In this document: piece after piece, positions 46,664 through 56,374 of the stretch
Layout of the letters: each line of letters starts with the position of its first letter
Numbering within the stretch: position 1 is the stretch's first letter
Origin: an uncultured beta proteobacterium
GTDB lineage: Bacteria > Pseudomonadota > Gammaproteobacteria > Burkholderiales > Burkholderiaceae
NCBI GenBank assembly: GCA_903821995.1
Contig: CAIJNI010000068.1
Coordinates: 1 to 64,000 of the forward strand
Length of the DNA stretch: 64,000 bases
Direction of reading: 5' to 3'
Program-made: the position numbers and the translations under genes
The notes under the pieces: model-generated
Database searches by the model: none
Seen by the model: the letters and a program-made list of their open reading frames with translations, nothing else
Told to the model about the DNA's origin: nothing

Positions 46664-49237
46664 TTGGAAGTCCAAAGAATTCGCGCATTAAGAGGGCCTA
46701 ACTTATGGAGCCGCCATACTGCTATTGAAGCAATCATTGAGTGCGCCCCAAATGAGCGATCCATTGAGAACTTAAATGAATTTGAAGTTAGATTAAGAGT
46801 CCTTTTCCCACAATTACGCTTAATGCGTTTAGGAAGTTATGATGAAGTCATCTCTATGGCTCACGTCGTGGAGCACGTAGTTTTAGGGCTACAAGCACAA
46901 GCAAGTTGTCCTGTGACCTTTAGTCGAACAGTTAAGACTAGTGAAGAGGGAATTTATCAAGTTATTGTTGAGTATAGTGAAGAAGCTGTCGGTCGTTTAG
47001 CATTTGAGATGGCCATGCGGATTATTGCTGCTGCGTTAAATGATGAACCTTTTGATTTGAATAAAGCTTTAAAAGAACTTACCGATTTAGATGAAGATGT
47101 TCGTTTGGGTCCGAGTACAGGTTCGATTGTTCAAGCTGCGGTAGAAAAAAATATTCCTTATCGCAGAATGACTGATGGCAGCATGGTTCAATTTGGATGG
47201 GGTAGTAAACAAAAACGTATTCAGGCTGCTGAGACGAGTGATACCAGTGCAATTGCTGAAGCGATTGCACAGGACAAGGAGTTAACGAAAGAATTACTGC
47301 ATGCCGCGGGTGTATCTGTGCCCTTAGGTAAGGTCGTCACTACAGTAGAAGAAGCCTGGGCAGTTGCTCAGGAACTAGGTCGAACGATAGTAATAAAACC
47401 CAAAGATGGCAATCAAGGTAAAGGGGTTGCAGTTAATATTCAATCTGAGGATCAAGTTCGGCAAGCTTTTGAAGTTGCAAAAAATTATGGTTCAAAAATC
47501 ATTGTAGAGCGCTACTTACCTGGGCAAGACTTTAGGCTACTTGTTGTGGGAGATCATCTAGTTGCCGCTTCTAGACGAGATCCACCTCAAGTGATTGGGG
47601 ATGGCGTATTAACTATTCAAGAGCTTGTTGATCAGGTGAACCTTGATCCTCTTCGTGGGGATGGACACGCTACACCGTTGACAAAAATTCGCCTTGATGA
47701 CATTGCAATTGCAACGTTAGCGAAGCAAGATTTAAATACGCATTCTGTTCCAAGAAATGGCGCACGTATTATTCTTAGAAATAATGCAAACTTAAGTACG
47801 GGCGGAAGTGCAACCGATGTCACAGATGACGTTCATCCGGAAATGGCAGCGAGTGCTGTTGCAGCTGCCAAAATGGTTGGATTAGATATATGCGGAGTCG
47901 ATATCGTATGTGAAGCTGTTTATAAACCACTTGAGGAACAAGGGGGTGGGATTGTTGAGGTCAATGCTGCTCCGGGACTTAGGATGCACTTAAATCCATC
48001 TTATGGAAAAAGTCGTCCAGTGGGTGAAGCAATTATTAACACGATGTTTCCTCATGAAGAAAATGCTCGCATACCAGTCGTGGCGGTAACAGGAACTAAT
48101 GGTAAGACGACAACTGTTAGGTTAATTGCTCACATCATGAAACAAAACAAGTGGCGAGTTGGAATGACAACCACAGATGGTGTTTATGTTGAGGATGAGC
48201 GAATTGATACAGGTGATTGTAGCGGGCCTAAAAGCGCAAAAAATATACTAATGCATCCTGAAGTCGATGCGGCAGTATTTGAGACTGCTCGAGGAGGGAT
48301 ACTTCGAGAGGGTCTTGGATTTGACATGTGCCAAGTTGCAGTTGTCACAAATATCGGACAAGGTGATCATTTAGGAATGAGCTATATCTCAACTGTTGAA
48401 GAATTAGCGGTTGTTAAACAGGTTGTAGTTCAAAATGTTTCCCCATCGGGCATGGCTGTTCTTAATGCAAGCGATGCCAATGTGGTGAAGATGGCTAAGA
48501 CGTGTCGTGGAGCGGTCACTTTTTTTGCGATGAACCCTCATCATCCTGTGATATCAACCCATCGCGCTCATGGTAATAGAGTGATCTATGCGGATCAAGA
48601 CGCAATTATCGTTGCAATAGGTAACTCAGTCATTCAAAAAATTCCTTTCGCAGAGATCCCATTAACCGATTCTGGCCGATTAGGGTTTCAAATTGAAAAT
48701 GTCATGGCAGCTATAGGTGCGGTTTGGGCAATCGATATAGACTGGTCTAGGATACTTCAGGGTTTAAGCCATTTTGTGAGCACAACTGAAAGTGCCCCTG
48801 GTCGATTTAATATCTTTAAACATAATGGCGCTACTGTGATTGCTGATTATGGGCATAATCCTGACGCCATCAGAGCGCTGGTGAGTGCTACAAATGCCAT
48901 AGAAGCTAAAGAGAGATATGTCGTCATTAGTGGCGCCGGAGATCGCCGAGACGATGATATCCGAGAGCAAACCAAGTTATTAGGCGCCGCTTTTGATCAT
49001 GCAATTTTGTATCAAGATCAATGTCAACGAGGTAGGGAAGATGGAGAAGTGATAGCGCTTCTTAGAGATGGTCTTGTGGGCGCTAAGAAAACAAAATTCA
49101 TTGAGGAAATTCGGGGTGAGTTTTTAGCCATAGATACAGCATTAGAAAAATTAAAGCCTGAAGACCTATGCTTAATCCTGATTGATCAAGTAGAAGAATC
49201 ACTTGAATATTTGTCAAAGGTAACAAAATCTAAATAA
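46664..49237 (+). CDS. cphA: Cyanophycin synthetase
   Basis: Makes multi-L-arginyl-poly-L-aspartate, a nitrogen and carbon reserve, from Asp and Arg with ATP. The 857-residue protein has the N domain (MEVQRIRALRGPNLWSRHTAIEA), with an HVVEH motif near residue 67; the ATP-grasp domain that adds Asp (IVIKPKDGNQGKGVAVN, GIVEVNAAPGLRMHLNPS); and a complete Mur-ligase domain that adds Arg (VAVTGTNGKTTTVRLIAHI near 477, VFETARGGILREGLGFD, VIADYGHNPDAI). The start is TTG at 46664 directly after the cphA' TAA, with TTGGAGG upstream, so translation is coupled. No cyanophycinase gene is in the window. Confidence 0.95.
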   Translation: MEVQRIRALRGPNLWSRHTAIEAIIECAPNERSIENLNEFEVRLRVLFPQLRLMRLGSYDEVISMAHVVEHVVLGLQAQASCPVTFSRTVKTSEEGIYQVIVEYSEEAVGRLAFEMAMRIIAAALNDEPFDLNKALKELTDLDEDVRLGPSTGSIVQAAVEKNIPYRRMTDGSMVQFGWGSKQKRIQAAETSDTSAIAEAIAQDKELTKELLHAAGVSVPLGKVVTTVEEAWAVAQELGRTIVIKPKDGNQGKGVAVNIQSEDQVRQAFEVAKNYGSKIIVERYLPGQDFRLLVVGDHLVAASRRDPPQVIGDGVLTIQELVDQVNLDPLRGDGHATPLTKIRLDDIAIATLAKQDLNTHSVPRNGARIILRNNANLSTGGSATDVTDDVHPEMAASAVAAAKMVGLDICGVDIVCEAVYKPLEEQGGGIVEVNAAPGLRMHLNPSYGKSRPVGEAIINTMFPHEENARIPVVAVTGTNGKTTTVRLIAHIMKQNKWRVGMTTTDGVYVEDERIDTGDCSGPKSAKNILMHPEVDAAVFETARGGILREGLGFDMCQVAVVTNIGQGDHLGMSYISTVEELAVVKQVVVQNVSPSGMAVLNASDANVVKMAKTCRGAVTFFAMNPHHPVISTHRAHGNRVIYADQDAIIVAIGNSVIQKIPFAEIPLTDSGRLGFQIENVMAAIGAVWAIDIDWSRILQGLSHFVSTTESAPGRFNIFKHNGATVIADYGHNPDAIRALVSATNAIEAKERYVVISGAGDRRDDDIREQTKLLGAAFDHAILYQDQCQRGREDGEVIALLRDGLVGAKKTKFIEEIRGEFLAIDTALEKLKPEDLCLILIDQVEESLEYLSKVTKSK

Positions 49238-49273
49238 TTGAGTGATTATTTCTTTGTAAGAATATTCTGATTC

Positions 49274-49297
49274 AATTGTAGGTAATTGTAGGTAATT
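49274..49297. repeat. Short tandem repeat after cphA
   Basis: The 10-bp unit AATTGTAGGT occurs twice head to tail, followed by AATT, in the gap between cphA and the permease. A short AT-rich inverted repeat (AAAATC and GATTTT around CCCTCTT) follows at about 49300-49318 and may act as a weak terminator for the cph genes. Confidence 0.4.
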
Positions 49298-49445
49298 AAA
49301 AATCCCCTCTTGATTTTAAAAAGAAAACTATTTTTTCTTCAACGATTCTATTGAATTTGTTGATTTTGATTCATTTCAAGCACTAGTCAATATGTAATTC
49401 CTTTTGTAGACTCCGGCAGTTAATTGTGAATAAAAGGAGTAGTGC

Positions 49446-50867
49446 ATGACGAATCAACACCGAAATAAAGCTGTATCTGCGGATCAGGTTATTGAGGAGT
49501 CTCATTTAAAACGGCACTTAAAATCGAGACATATTCTTCTGATGGCATTAGGTTCAACAATTGGTGTAGGACTGTTTTTAGGTTCTGGAACAGCTATAGC
49601 TCATGCAGGCCCATCAATTCTTTTGGCATACCTCTTGGCTGGTGTTGTTGCATTCATCGTTTTAAGAGCCTTGGGTGAAATGGCAGTCCATAATCCAATC
49701 GCTGGATCATTTGCTCATTATGCACACGAATATGTGGGCCCCCTTGCCGGGTATTTGGTAGGATGGGGATATTGGTTTTATTGGGTGATTGTTGGTGTGG
49801 CAGAAGTCAGTGCGGTAGGAATTTATATGGGTATTTGGTTTCCTGAGATGCCTCAGTGGATATGGGCAATTAGTTCATTGATATTTATGGGGGGGCTCAA
49901 TTTTATTGCAGTTAAGCTTTTTGGAGAATTTGAATTTTGGTTTGCATTAATTAAAGTATTTGCAATTATTGCCATCATTGCATTTGGAGGGATGGTTATA
50001 TTTTTTGGCTTAAGTAATGGAGGGGTTCCATTGGGGCTCACAAACCTATGGGCTAATGGCGGATTCTTTCCTACTGGATTTGATGGGTTCTTATTTTCAT
50101 TACAAATGGCTTTATTTGCTTATGTGGGTATAGAAATGATTGGGTTATCAGCAGGTGAGGCAGAAAACCCAGAAAAAACATTACCGATGGCGATTGATTC
50201 TCTGATCATTCGCATTGTGGTCTTTTATGGTGGAGCATTACTTGTTATCTTATGTATTTATCCTTGGAATGAAATGGGAAGTCAAGGCAGTCCATTTGTG
50301 GTGATGTTTGAAAGAATGGGATTAAAAGAAGCGGCTGGAGTAGTTAATTTTGTAGTGATTACTGCAGCATTATCTTCCTGTAATGCTGGAATCTTTAGCG
50401 GGGGTAGACTGCTTATGGGCTTAGCTCAAAAAGGATTTGCACCCGCTCAGATGAAAAAAATATCAAAAACGGGGGTACCTTCACTGGCAGTCATAGCGAC
50501 TGTATCAACCGCTATCGTTGGTTCGATATTGAACTTCTTTGTTCCAGAGAAAGCATTTATTTGGGCTACTTCAGCTGTCACATTGATTGGATTATGTGTT
50601 TGGCTAGTCATCCTGATGACTCAATTACAGTTTAGAAAAAAGTTATCTCAAGAGCAGCTTGATGGCCTGACTTATAAAAGTATACTTTGGCCCTATAGCA
50701 TTTGGTTTGCTATCGCATTTATTCTTTTGGTGATTTTTATTATGTGCATACACCCTGAGGGGATCATTGGATTAATTGTGGGAGTGCCAATTATTTTATT
50801 CTTAGTTCTTATCTACTATCTAAAAGGGTTTAATAAGAAAGAATACCTAGGTCAAAAAACTAATTAA
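49446..50867 (+). CDS. Amino-acid permease of the AAT family
   Basis: A 473-residue inner-membrane permease with 12 helices. The N-terminus HLKRHLKSRHILLMALGSTIGVGLFLGSGTAIAHAGPSILLAYLLAG and FAYVGIEMIGLSAGEAENPEKTLPMAIDSLIIRI are hallmark AAT-family segments shared by ProY, GabP, AroP and LysP. The exact amino acid is not assignable. AAAGGAG precedes the ATG. Downstream of cphA on the same strand but 208 bp away, it could supply amino acids to cyanophycin synthesis, though co-transcription is doubtful. Confidence 0.9.
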   Translation: MTNQHRNKAVSADQVIEESHLKRHLKSRHILLMALGSTIGVGLFLGSGTAIAHAGPSILLAYLLAGVVAFIVLRALGEMAVHNPIAGSFAHYAHEYVGPLAGYLVGWGYWFYWVIVGVAEVSAVGIYMGIWFPEMPQWIWAISSLIFMGGLNFIAVKLFGEFEFWFALIKVFAIIAIIAFGGMVIFFGLSNGGVPLGLTNLWANGGFFPTGFDGFLFSLQMALFAYVGIEMIGLSAGEAENPEKTLPMAIDSLIIRIVVFYGGALLVILCIYPWNEMGSQGSPFVVMFERMGLKEAAGVVNFVVITAALSSCNAGIFSGGRLLMGLAQKGFAPAQMKKISKTGVPSLAVIATVSTAIVGSILNFFVPEKAFIWATSAVTLIGLCVWLVILMTQLQFRKKLSQEQLDGLTYKSILWPYSIWFAIAFILLVIFIMCIHPEGIIGLIVGVPIILFLVLIYYLKGFNKKEYLGQKTN

Positions 50868-51918
50868 GTTGAATTTTCCTAGAGGGGAACTCAATATATT
50901 TATATAGGTAGTGGGCTGCAATCCAGCTCATTACCCAAATCCCTAATATAAATAAAACAGGACTTAATGTGAGGTGTGGGGCAGTCATTGTATATAAAGT
51001 ATTCATTAAAAGAATGAAACAGAAATGAATTAGAAATGCACAATAAGAGCGTTGACTAAACCAAATATTGACCTGAGCCCATTTGGGGTTAAGGTGATCA
51101 TATGAAAGCGAACCGCCCCAAGAAATCACTAAAGCGATGAGGATCTCCAAAATATTTTTAATGTGTAATTCAAAAAAAGTTTCAGATAAAACAGCAAAAA
51201 AAACGATGAGAAGAATGAGCTTTGAATGGGTTTTTAGTAGCTGGTCTTTTGCGTCATTAGAAAGATATGAAATGATACCTAGGCCATAGGCCCCTAAAAA
51301 GTAAATGAAATAGTTATCAAATATGAAACTCTTACTAAAGAACAATAGAGAGCAGAGGACAACCGCCCCTAGAAACCAAATACCCGTTTTGAAATTTTTA
51401 AAAATGAGTATGAAGAATGCTAGAAACACATAAAGCTGCCAGTCAATAGCAACATACCAAACCCCAACAGAAATAGACTCAAACCCAAAAATATGCTGGA
51501 GAAAAAATATGTGTGCTAAAAATTGTTGCCATGTTTCTGGTAGTCCAATGTATTCTTCAAAATTGTAGTACCTTGCAATCATAGCGCAGAGCATAGTAAG
51601 AAGAAGTGCAACTACATAGGTTGGGATTAAACGTAAGTAGCGATTATGTATTGCTTTAATAAAACCAACTTTAAGCATGCTAAAGGGTAGATTCTTGGCG
51701 GCTAAATATCCCCCTGTGACTAAAAATATTTGTACAGCTAAGTTGCCATAATTAGAAATCCAATACATGATTCCTGGGAGTAAGGCTTGGGCGTCGCGTG
51801 AGATTTCGCCATAATTGCTAATATGGTGAAAAATAATAAGTTGAACCGCGAAGGTTTTTAAGATATCTAGAATCACAAAGTGATTCTTAAAAGAAATAGG
51901 TTTGGACGATATCATCAA
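50860..51918 (-). CDS. Acyltransferase 3 family membrane protein
   Basis: A 352-residue polytopic protein with about ten helices. The N-terminal FVILDILKTFAVQLIIFHHISNYG, including the His pair of helix 1, and VQIFLVTGGYLAAKNL are typical of acyltransferase 3 proteins, which O-acylate surface polysaccharides, lipid A or peptidoglycan. The C-terminal MSWIAAHYLYKYIEFPSRK also fits. No glycan gene cluster is adjacent, so the acceptor is unknown. It overlaps the permease gene by 8 bp tail to tail. Confidence 0.87.
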   Translation of the reverse strand: MMISSKPISFKNHFVILDILKTFAVQLIIFHHISNYGEISRDAQALLPGIMYWISNYGNLAVQIFLVTGGYLAAKNLPFSMLKVGFIKAIHNRYLRLIPTYVVALLLTMLCAMIARYYNFEEYIGLPETWQQFLAHIFFLQHIFGFESISVGVWYVAIDWQLYVFLAFFILIFKNFKTGIWFLGAVVLCSLLFFSKSFIFDNYFIYFLGAYGLGIISYLSNDAKDQLLKTHSKLILLIVFFAVLSETFFELHIKNILEILIALVISWGGSLSYDHLNPKWAQVNIWFSQRSYCAFLIHFCFILLMNTLYTMTAPHLTLSPVLFILGIWVMSWIAAHYLYKYIEFPSRKIQLN

Positions 51919-52008
51919 GGCTAATCGAACTCATTTGAGTCTAGGAAAAGGTTGATTTTAAGCGAAATTCAATTTTCTGTTGAATTAAACTGTAAGCACT
52001 AACTTTTT

Positions 52009-53016
52009 TTATAGACCTTGATGGTACTCGAGCAACTTTGCGACCTCATTTTTGGAGCCTAAAATGACTGATACGCGTTCATGCAACTTGAGTGGTTGAA
52101 TGCTCAGGATATTCTGCTGGCTATTAATCGATGCACCACCAGCTTGTTCAATTAGAAAGCTCATTGGATTTGCTTCGTACATTAAACGCAATTTTCCAGG
52201 CTTTCCTGGCTCCCGTTGATCCCATGGGTACATAAAAATTCCCCCGCGCGTCAAGATGCGATGGACATCTGCCACCATAGAGGCAATCCATCGCATATTA
52301 AAGTCTTTTTGGCGAGGCCCAGTGCTACCCGCTAAGCATTCTTCAACATATTTTCTAACCGGAGGTGCCCAGTGGCGCATATTTGACATATTGATCGAAA
52401 ATTCTTTGCTATCCTCTGGGATAAGTACATTCTCTCTAGTCAATAGGTACTCTTTGGTAGATTTATCAAGGGTAAACATGAACACACCCTGTCCTAAAGT
52501 GAGGACTAGAGTTGTCTGTGGGCCGTAGAGTACATATCCTGCCGCAACTTGTTCAGAACCTTTTTGAAGAAAATCTTTTTCTGAAATTAAATTGTGATGT
52601 GTTGGTTTTTTTAAAATTGAAAAAATAGTTCCTATTGAAACATTCACATCAATGTTCGATGAACCATCAAGGGGGTCAAAGAGGAGAAGGTAATCTCCGC
52701 TTGAGTATTGACTGGGAGTGATTAAAATTTCATCCAATTCTTCCGAGGCTAGTCCAGATAGGAATCCACTAGCCTGACAGGAATCGATCAACATATTATT
52801 TGTTAAAACATCTAATTTTTGTTGTGTTTCACCTTGGATATTTGAAGATTCTGCTGAGCCAAGAACATTTTCTAATGCACCTTGACTAACAAGCCCACTA
52901 ATTTTTTGGCAGGTATGAGCAATAGATTCTATTAATGAGCAAAGGTTTTGATCCGTTTTATGGGCTTGTTGTTGACTATTTAAAAATAATTTTAGACTGA
53001 GATGATTAGTATTCAT
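52009..53016 (-). CDS. fbp: Fructose-1,6-bisphosphatase class 1
   Basis: Removes the 1-phosphate from fructose 1,6-bisphosphate in gluconeogenesis. The metal-binding and catalytic core [26 protein letters not shown] is intact, as are [39 protein letters not shown] and [20 protein letters not shown]. Length 335 is normal for the proteobacterial class 1 enzyme. It lies 27 bp downstream of pepN on the same strand, so the pair may be co-transcribed. Confidence 0.97.
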   Translation of the reverse strand: MNTNHLSLKLFLNSQQQAHKTDQNLCSLIESIAHTCQKISGLVSQGALENVLGSAESSNIQGETQQKLDVLTNNMLIDSCQASGFLSGLASEELDEILITPSQYSSGDYLLLFDPLDGSSNIDVNVSIGTIFSILKKPTHHNLISEKDFLQKGSEQVAAGYVLYGPQTTLVLTLGQGVFMFTLDKSTKEYLLTRENVLIPEDSKEFSINMSNMRHWAPPVRKYVEECLAGSTGPRQKDFNMRWIASMVADVHRILTRGGIFMYPWDQREPGKPGKLRLMYEANPMSFLIEQAGGASINSQQNILSIQPLKLHERVSVILGSKNEVAKLLEYHQGL

Positions 53017-53043
53017 TAGGCTTTTGATTGTATAGATTAAAAA

Positions 53044-55626
53044 TTAGGTCAGGGATTTTTGAATGACTTCCATTACATCAGCGGAAAGCTTGGGGGTCGA
53101 CAAAACACGCTCTAGTGATTTTTTCATATTAGTTTGATACGGGATAGCAAATTTTGTCCAACGATCCAAGCCTCGCGCTAATCTAGCAGCAACTTGTGGA
53201 TTAATCAGATTAAGTTCTATGACCTGATCTGCCCAAAAATCATAGCCTAATCCCGCACTATCATGAAATCCTGCCGGATTAGCTAAACAGAAAGAATGGA
53301 TTAAGCTTCTGACGCGATTAGGATTTTTAATTTTAAAAGCAGAATGTGATTTTAAGCTTAATACATTTTCTAAAATATTGATATTTGGCTGCGGTTGTCT
53401 TGTCGCTTGTAGGCTAAACCATTTATCAATGACTAGGTCATCGCTTTCATAGCGCTTGTAGAAATCAGCTAGACATTCCTGAGCTTGGTTTGAGTTATTT
53501 TGAATAAGGCACGAAAGAGCCGCAAAACGATCCGTCATATTGTTAGCTTGAGTGTACTGCTGGTAAGCTAGCTCATCCCCATGTGATGAAAATCCATCAC
53601 ACAGCATACTTAAAGCAAGATTTTTTAATGCTCTTGCACCGGATTGTTTGGGGTCAGGTGAGTAAACTGCATTTGAGCAAAGTTGCTCATAGGTAATGAG
53701 CCAATCGTTTTTTAGTGCATTAGCAAATAGGTTGCGAACGGAGTTTCTAGCTTGATGAATTTCTTGTGGATTAACAACGGTTACTTTTTCATGAAGAAAA
53801 ATTTCAGTGGGCAGAGTAAGCGCTAATTGCTTAAACGCTGGATCAAGTAGATTGTCTCTTAAAAGCGTTTGCCAAGCTGATATTAAAGCTGTTGAGTCTT
53901 GTGGCCTTTCTAAGATCGTATGAATAGCAAGGTTTTGTCCTGCTTCCCAACGGTTAAAAGGATCATCATCATTAGCAAATTGAAATAAAAGATCTTCATT
54001 GGATTGCTTGAATTTAAGATTTATTGGGGCAGAGAAATTACGATTAATCGATAGAATGGGTCGAGTATTTAAATCATTAAATATGAACGTTTCTGTTTGT
54101 TGTTTCAGTTCAATTAAAAACTCGGCAGAACTATTTTCTTTAGAAAGAAATTTAGTTTGCAGTGGGATATGAAAAGGTTCTTTATGACTTTGTCCTGGTG
54201 AGGGGCTACATGTTTGAGTTAATTTCAATTGGTAACTCTTTTCGGTGGTGTCATAATTTTCTTCAACGATGACCTCAGGAGTGCCAGCTTGGCTATACCA
54301 GTTCCTAAATTGGTCGAGGTCAGCATGATTAGCATCTGCCATTGCTGATACAAAATCATCACAAGTAACTGCTTGCCCATCGTGGCGTTTGAAATATAAA
54401 TCCATGCCCTTTCGAAAACCAGAAATTCCTAGAAGGGTCTGTTGCATTCTGACGACTTCGGCACCTTTTTCATAGATAGTTACCGTATAGAAATTATTGA
54501 TTTCTTGATAACTATCTGGACGAATGGGATGCGCCATGGGGCCAGCATCTTCTGGAAATTGCACCTGTCTTAAAAGTCTGACATCTTCTATACGTTTGAC
54601 TGCTCTACCAGAAAGGCTACCCATGAGATCAGCTGAAAATTCTTGGTCTCTAAAAACCGTAAGTCCTTCTTTTAGGGAGAGTTGAAACCAGTCTCTGCAG
54701 GTAACTCGGTTTCCAGTCCAGTTATGGAAATATTCGTGACCGACAACACTTTCAATATTTGCAAAGTCCGTATCTGTTGCAGTTTGTGCATCAGCCAGGA
54801 CATACTTAGTATTAAAAATATTAAGTCCTTTATTCTCCATTGCCCCCATATTAAAATCCCCAACAGCAACAATCATAAATCGCTCTAAATCAAGTTCTAG
54901 TCCAAACCGTACCTCATCCCATCGAATTGCATTGATGAGTGATTCCATTGCAAAGTCTGCTTTAGGTAAGTCCTTTTCTTCCACCCAAACTTCTAAAAGT
55001 TTTGTTTTGCCAGAGGAGCTGACGATAGATTGTTGTATGCAGCTTAATTTACCAGCAACAATCGCGAATAAATAACTAGGTTTTAAAAATGGGTCTTCCC
55101 AGACGGCCATATGCTTTGTATCGTTTAACAATTTTTGTTCGATGAGATTGCCGTTAGAGAGTAAGACTGGGTAATCATTTTTATCAGCAATTAGCGTGAC
55201 AGTAAATTTAGACAGGACATCTGGTTGATCCAGATAGTAGGTTATTTTTCTAAAACCCTCAGCTTCGCACTGGGTAAAAAAATTATCATTTGAAACATAA
55301 AGGCCCATTAATGTTGTGTTTTCCTTTGGGCGGTTTGTGCAGATAATCTCTAGAGCACATATATCCGGTAGATTTTTGATGACTAATTCTTGGTGAGATA
55401 GTTCAAACTCATGGCACAAAATGCCATCAATTTTGATAGAGATTAACTCAAGGTCTTCTCCTTTCAGAATTAATGGGCCCTGATTAAGTCTACGTATTTG
55501 TAAAACTGAAGTTATAACTGTTTTAATTGGATTGAGCTCAAACTGAAGCGCTACTTGATCAATCGTAAATAAGGGTGGTGAGTAATCTTGGCGATGAAAT
55601 GTGACAGAATTTTCGGTTTTCAGCAT
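53044..55626 (-). CDS. pepN: Aminopeptidase N (M1 family)
   Basis: A broad-specificity cytoplasmic zinc aminopeptidase. The GAMENKGLNIFN exopeptidase motif and the zinc motif VVGHEYFHNWTGNRVTCRDWFQLSLKEGLTVFRDQEFS (HExxH plus downstream Glu) are complete. I chose the ATG at 55626 (MLKTENSVTFHRQDYSPP), giving 860 residues as in E. coli PepN; upstream in-frame ATGs at 55665 and 55659 cannot be excluded because no clear ribosome site marks any of them. The C-terminal ARM-like domain is full length. Confidence 0.96.
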   Translation of the reverse strand: MLKTENSVTFHRQDYSPPLFTIDQVALQFELNPIKTVITSVLQIRRLNQGPLILKGEDLELISIKIDGILCHEFELSHQELVIKNLPDICALEIICTNRPKENTTLMGLYVSNDNFFTQCEAEGFRKITYYLDQPDVLSKFTVTLIADKNDYPVLLSNGNLIEQKLLNDTKHMAVWEDPFLKPSYLFAIVAGKLSCIQQSIVSSSGKTKLLEVWVEEKDLPKADFAMESLINAIRWDEVRFGLELDLERFMIVAVGDFNMGAMENKGLNIFNTKYVLADAQTATDTDFANIESVVGHEYFHNWTGNRVTCRDWFQLSLKEGLTVFRDQEFSADLMGSLSGRAVKRIEDVRLLRQVQFPEDAGPMAHPIRPDSYQEINNFYTVTIYEKGAEVVRMQQTLLGISGFRKGMDLYFKRHDGQAVTCDDFVSAMADANHADLDQFRNWYSQAGTPEVIVEENYDTTEKSYQLKLTQTCSPSPGQSHKEPFHIPLQTKFLSKENSSAEFLIELKQQTETFIFNDLNTRPILSINRNFSAPINLKFKQSNEDLLFQFANDDDPFNRWEAGQNLAIHTILERPQDSTALISAWQTLLRDNLLDPAFKQLALTLPTEIFLHEKVTVVNPQEIHQARNSVRNLFANALKNDWLITYEQLCSNAVYSPDPKQSGARALKNLALSMLCDGFSSHGDELAYQQYTQANNMTDRFAALSCLIQNNSNQAQECLADFYKRYESDDLVIDKWFSLQATRQPQPNINILENVLSLKSHSAFKIKNPNRVRSLIHSFCLANPAGFHDSAGLGYDFWADQVIELNLINPQVAARLARGLDRWTKFAIPYQTNMKKSLERVLSTPKLSADVMEVIQKSLT

Positions 55627-55852
55627 GATATTTATTTTATTGGGGAATATATCAATCATAACCAAATGAAAGATATGAAAAAAAATATCTTTATGACAAA
55701 ATAAAGAATATATAGTAAAAAACTATCATAAATTTATATAAATACAATTTAACTATTTAGGTATTAACTCTTAAACTACGTTTGTCGATGAATTAAGTAA
55801 TTTTGGTTTCATAGACATTCATAAAAGATATTTAACTTAAATGGAGTTATAA

Positions 55853-56287
55853 ATGGCAACTTTAAAAGGTTCTAAAACAGAAAATTGCTTGAAAGAAGCA
55901 TTTGCAGGCGAGTCAATGGCAAATCGTCGTTATTTGTATTTCGCAAACATGTGTGACATCGCTGGTGAAAATGATGTTGCAGCTTTGTTCCGCTCAACTG
56001 CAGAGGGTGAAACTGGTCATGCACACGGTCACATGGAGTTTTTAATTGATGGTGGTGCAGGTGAGCCCGGAACTGGTTTGCCAGGTCGCACACCAAAAGA
56101 GGCTTTAGAAGCAGCTGTTCATGGTGAAACACATGAATACACAGATATGTATCCAGGAATGGCTAAGACAGCACGCGATGAAGGCTTTGATGAAGTTGCT
56201 GATTGGTTTGAGACTTTAGCTAAAGCTGAACGTTCACACGCGAACAGATATCAAAGAGCGTTAAACGAGTTAGTTGCTGCGCAATAA
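55853..56287 (+). CDS. Rubrerythrin-type ferritin-like diiron protein
   Basis: A 144-residue four-helix diiron protein. Iron-ligand helices show [50 protein letters not shown] and [15 protein letters not shown]. The C-terminal rubredoxin domain of classical rubrerythrin is absent, so an external electron donor is needed; the Fe-S protein downstream is the obvious candidate. Such proteins reduce peroxide or sense oxidative stress. A UUCG-capped stem-loop separates it from the next gene and may tune expression within the operon. A GGAGTTATAA ribosome site precedes the ATG. Confidence 0.92.
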   Translation: MATLKGSKTENCLKEAFAGESMANRRYLYFANMCDIAGENDVAALFRSTAEGETGHAHGHMEFLIDGGAGEPGTGLPGRTPKEALEAAVHGETHEYTDMYPGMAKTARDEGFDEVADWFETLAKAERSHANRYQRALNELVAAQ

Positions 56288-56306
56288 GTAAATAAAAGTT
56301 TTTTTA

Positions 56307-56334
56307 GGATTCCTCACCTTCGGGTTGGGAATCC
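56307..56334 (+). terminator. UUCG stem-loop between rubrerythrin and the Fe-S gene
   Basis: GGATTCC-TC-ACC pairs with GGT-TG-GGAATCC around a TTCG tetraloop, giving a stable stem with one internal mismatch pair set. An A run and then TTTTT follow. It probably attenuates transcription, allowing more rubrerythrin than downstream product, or protects the 3' end of the rubrerythrin mRNA. Confidence 0.6.
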
Positions 56335-56374
56335 GATAAAAAATTTTTAAGTTGCATCATTTTGGAGAATTGTA

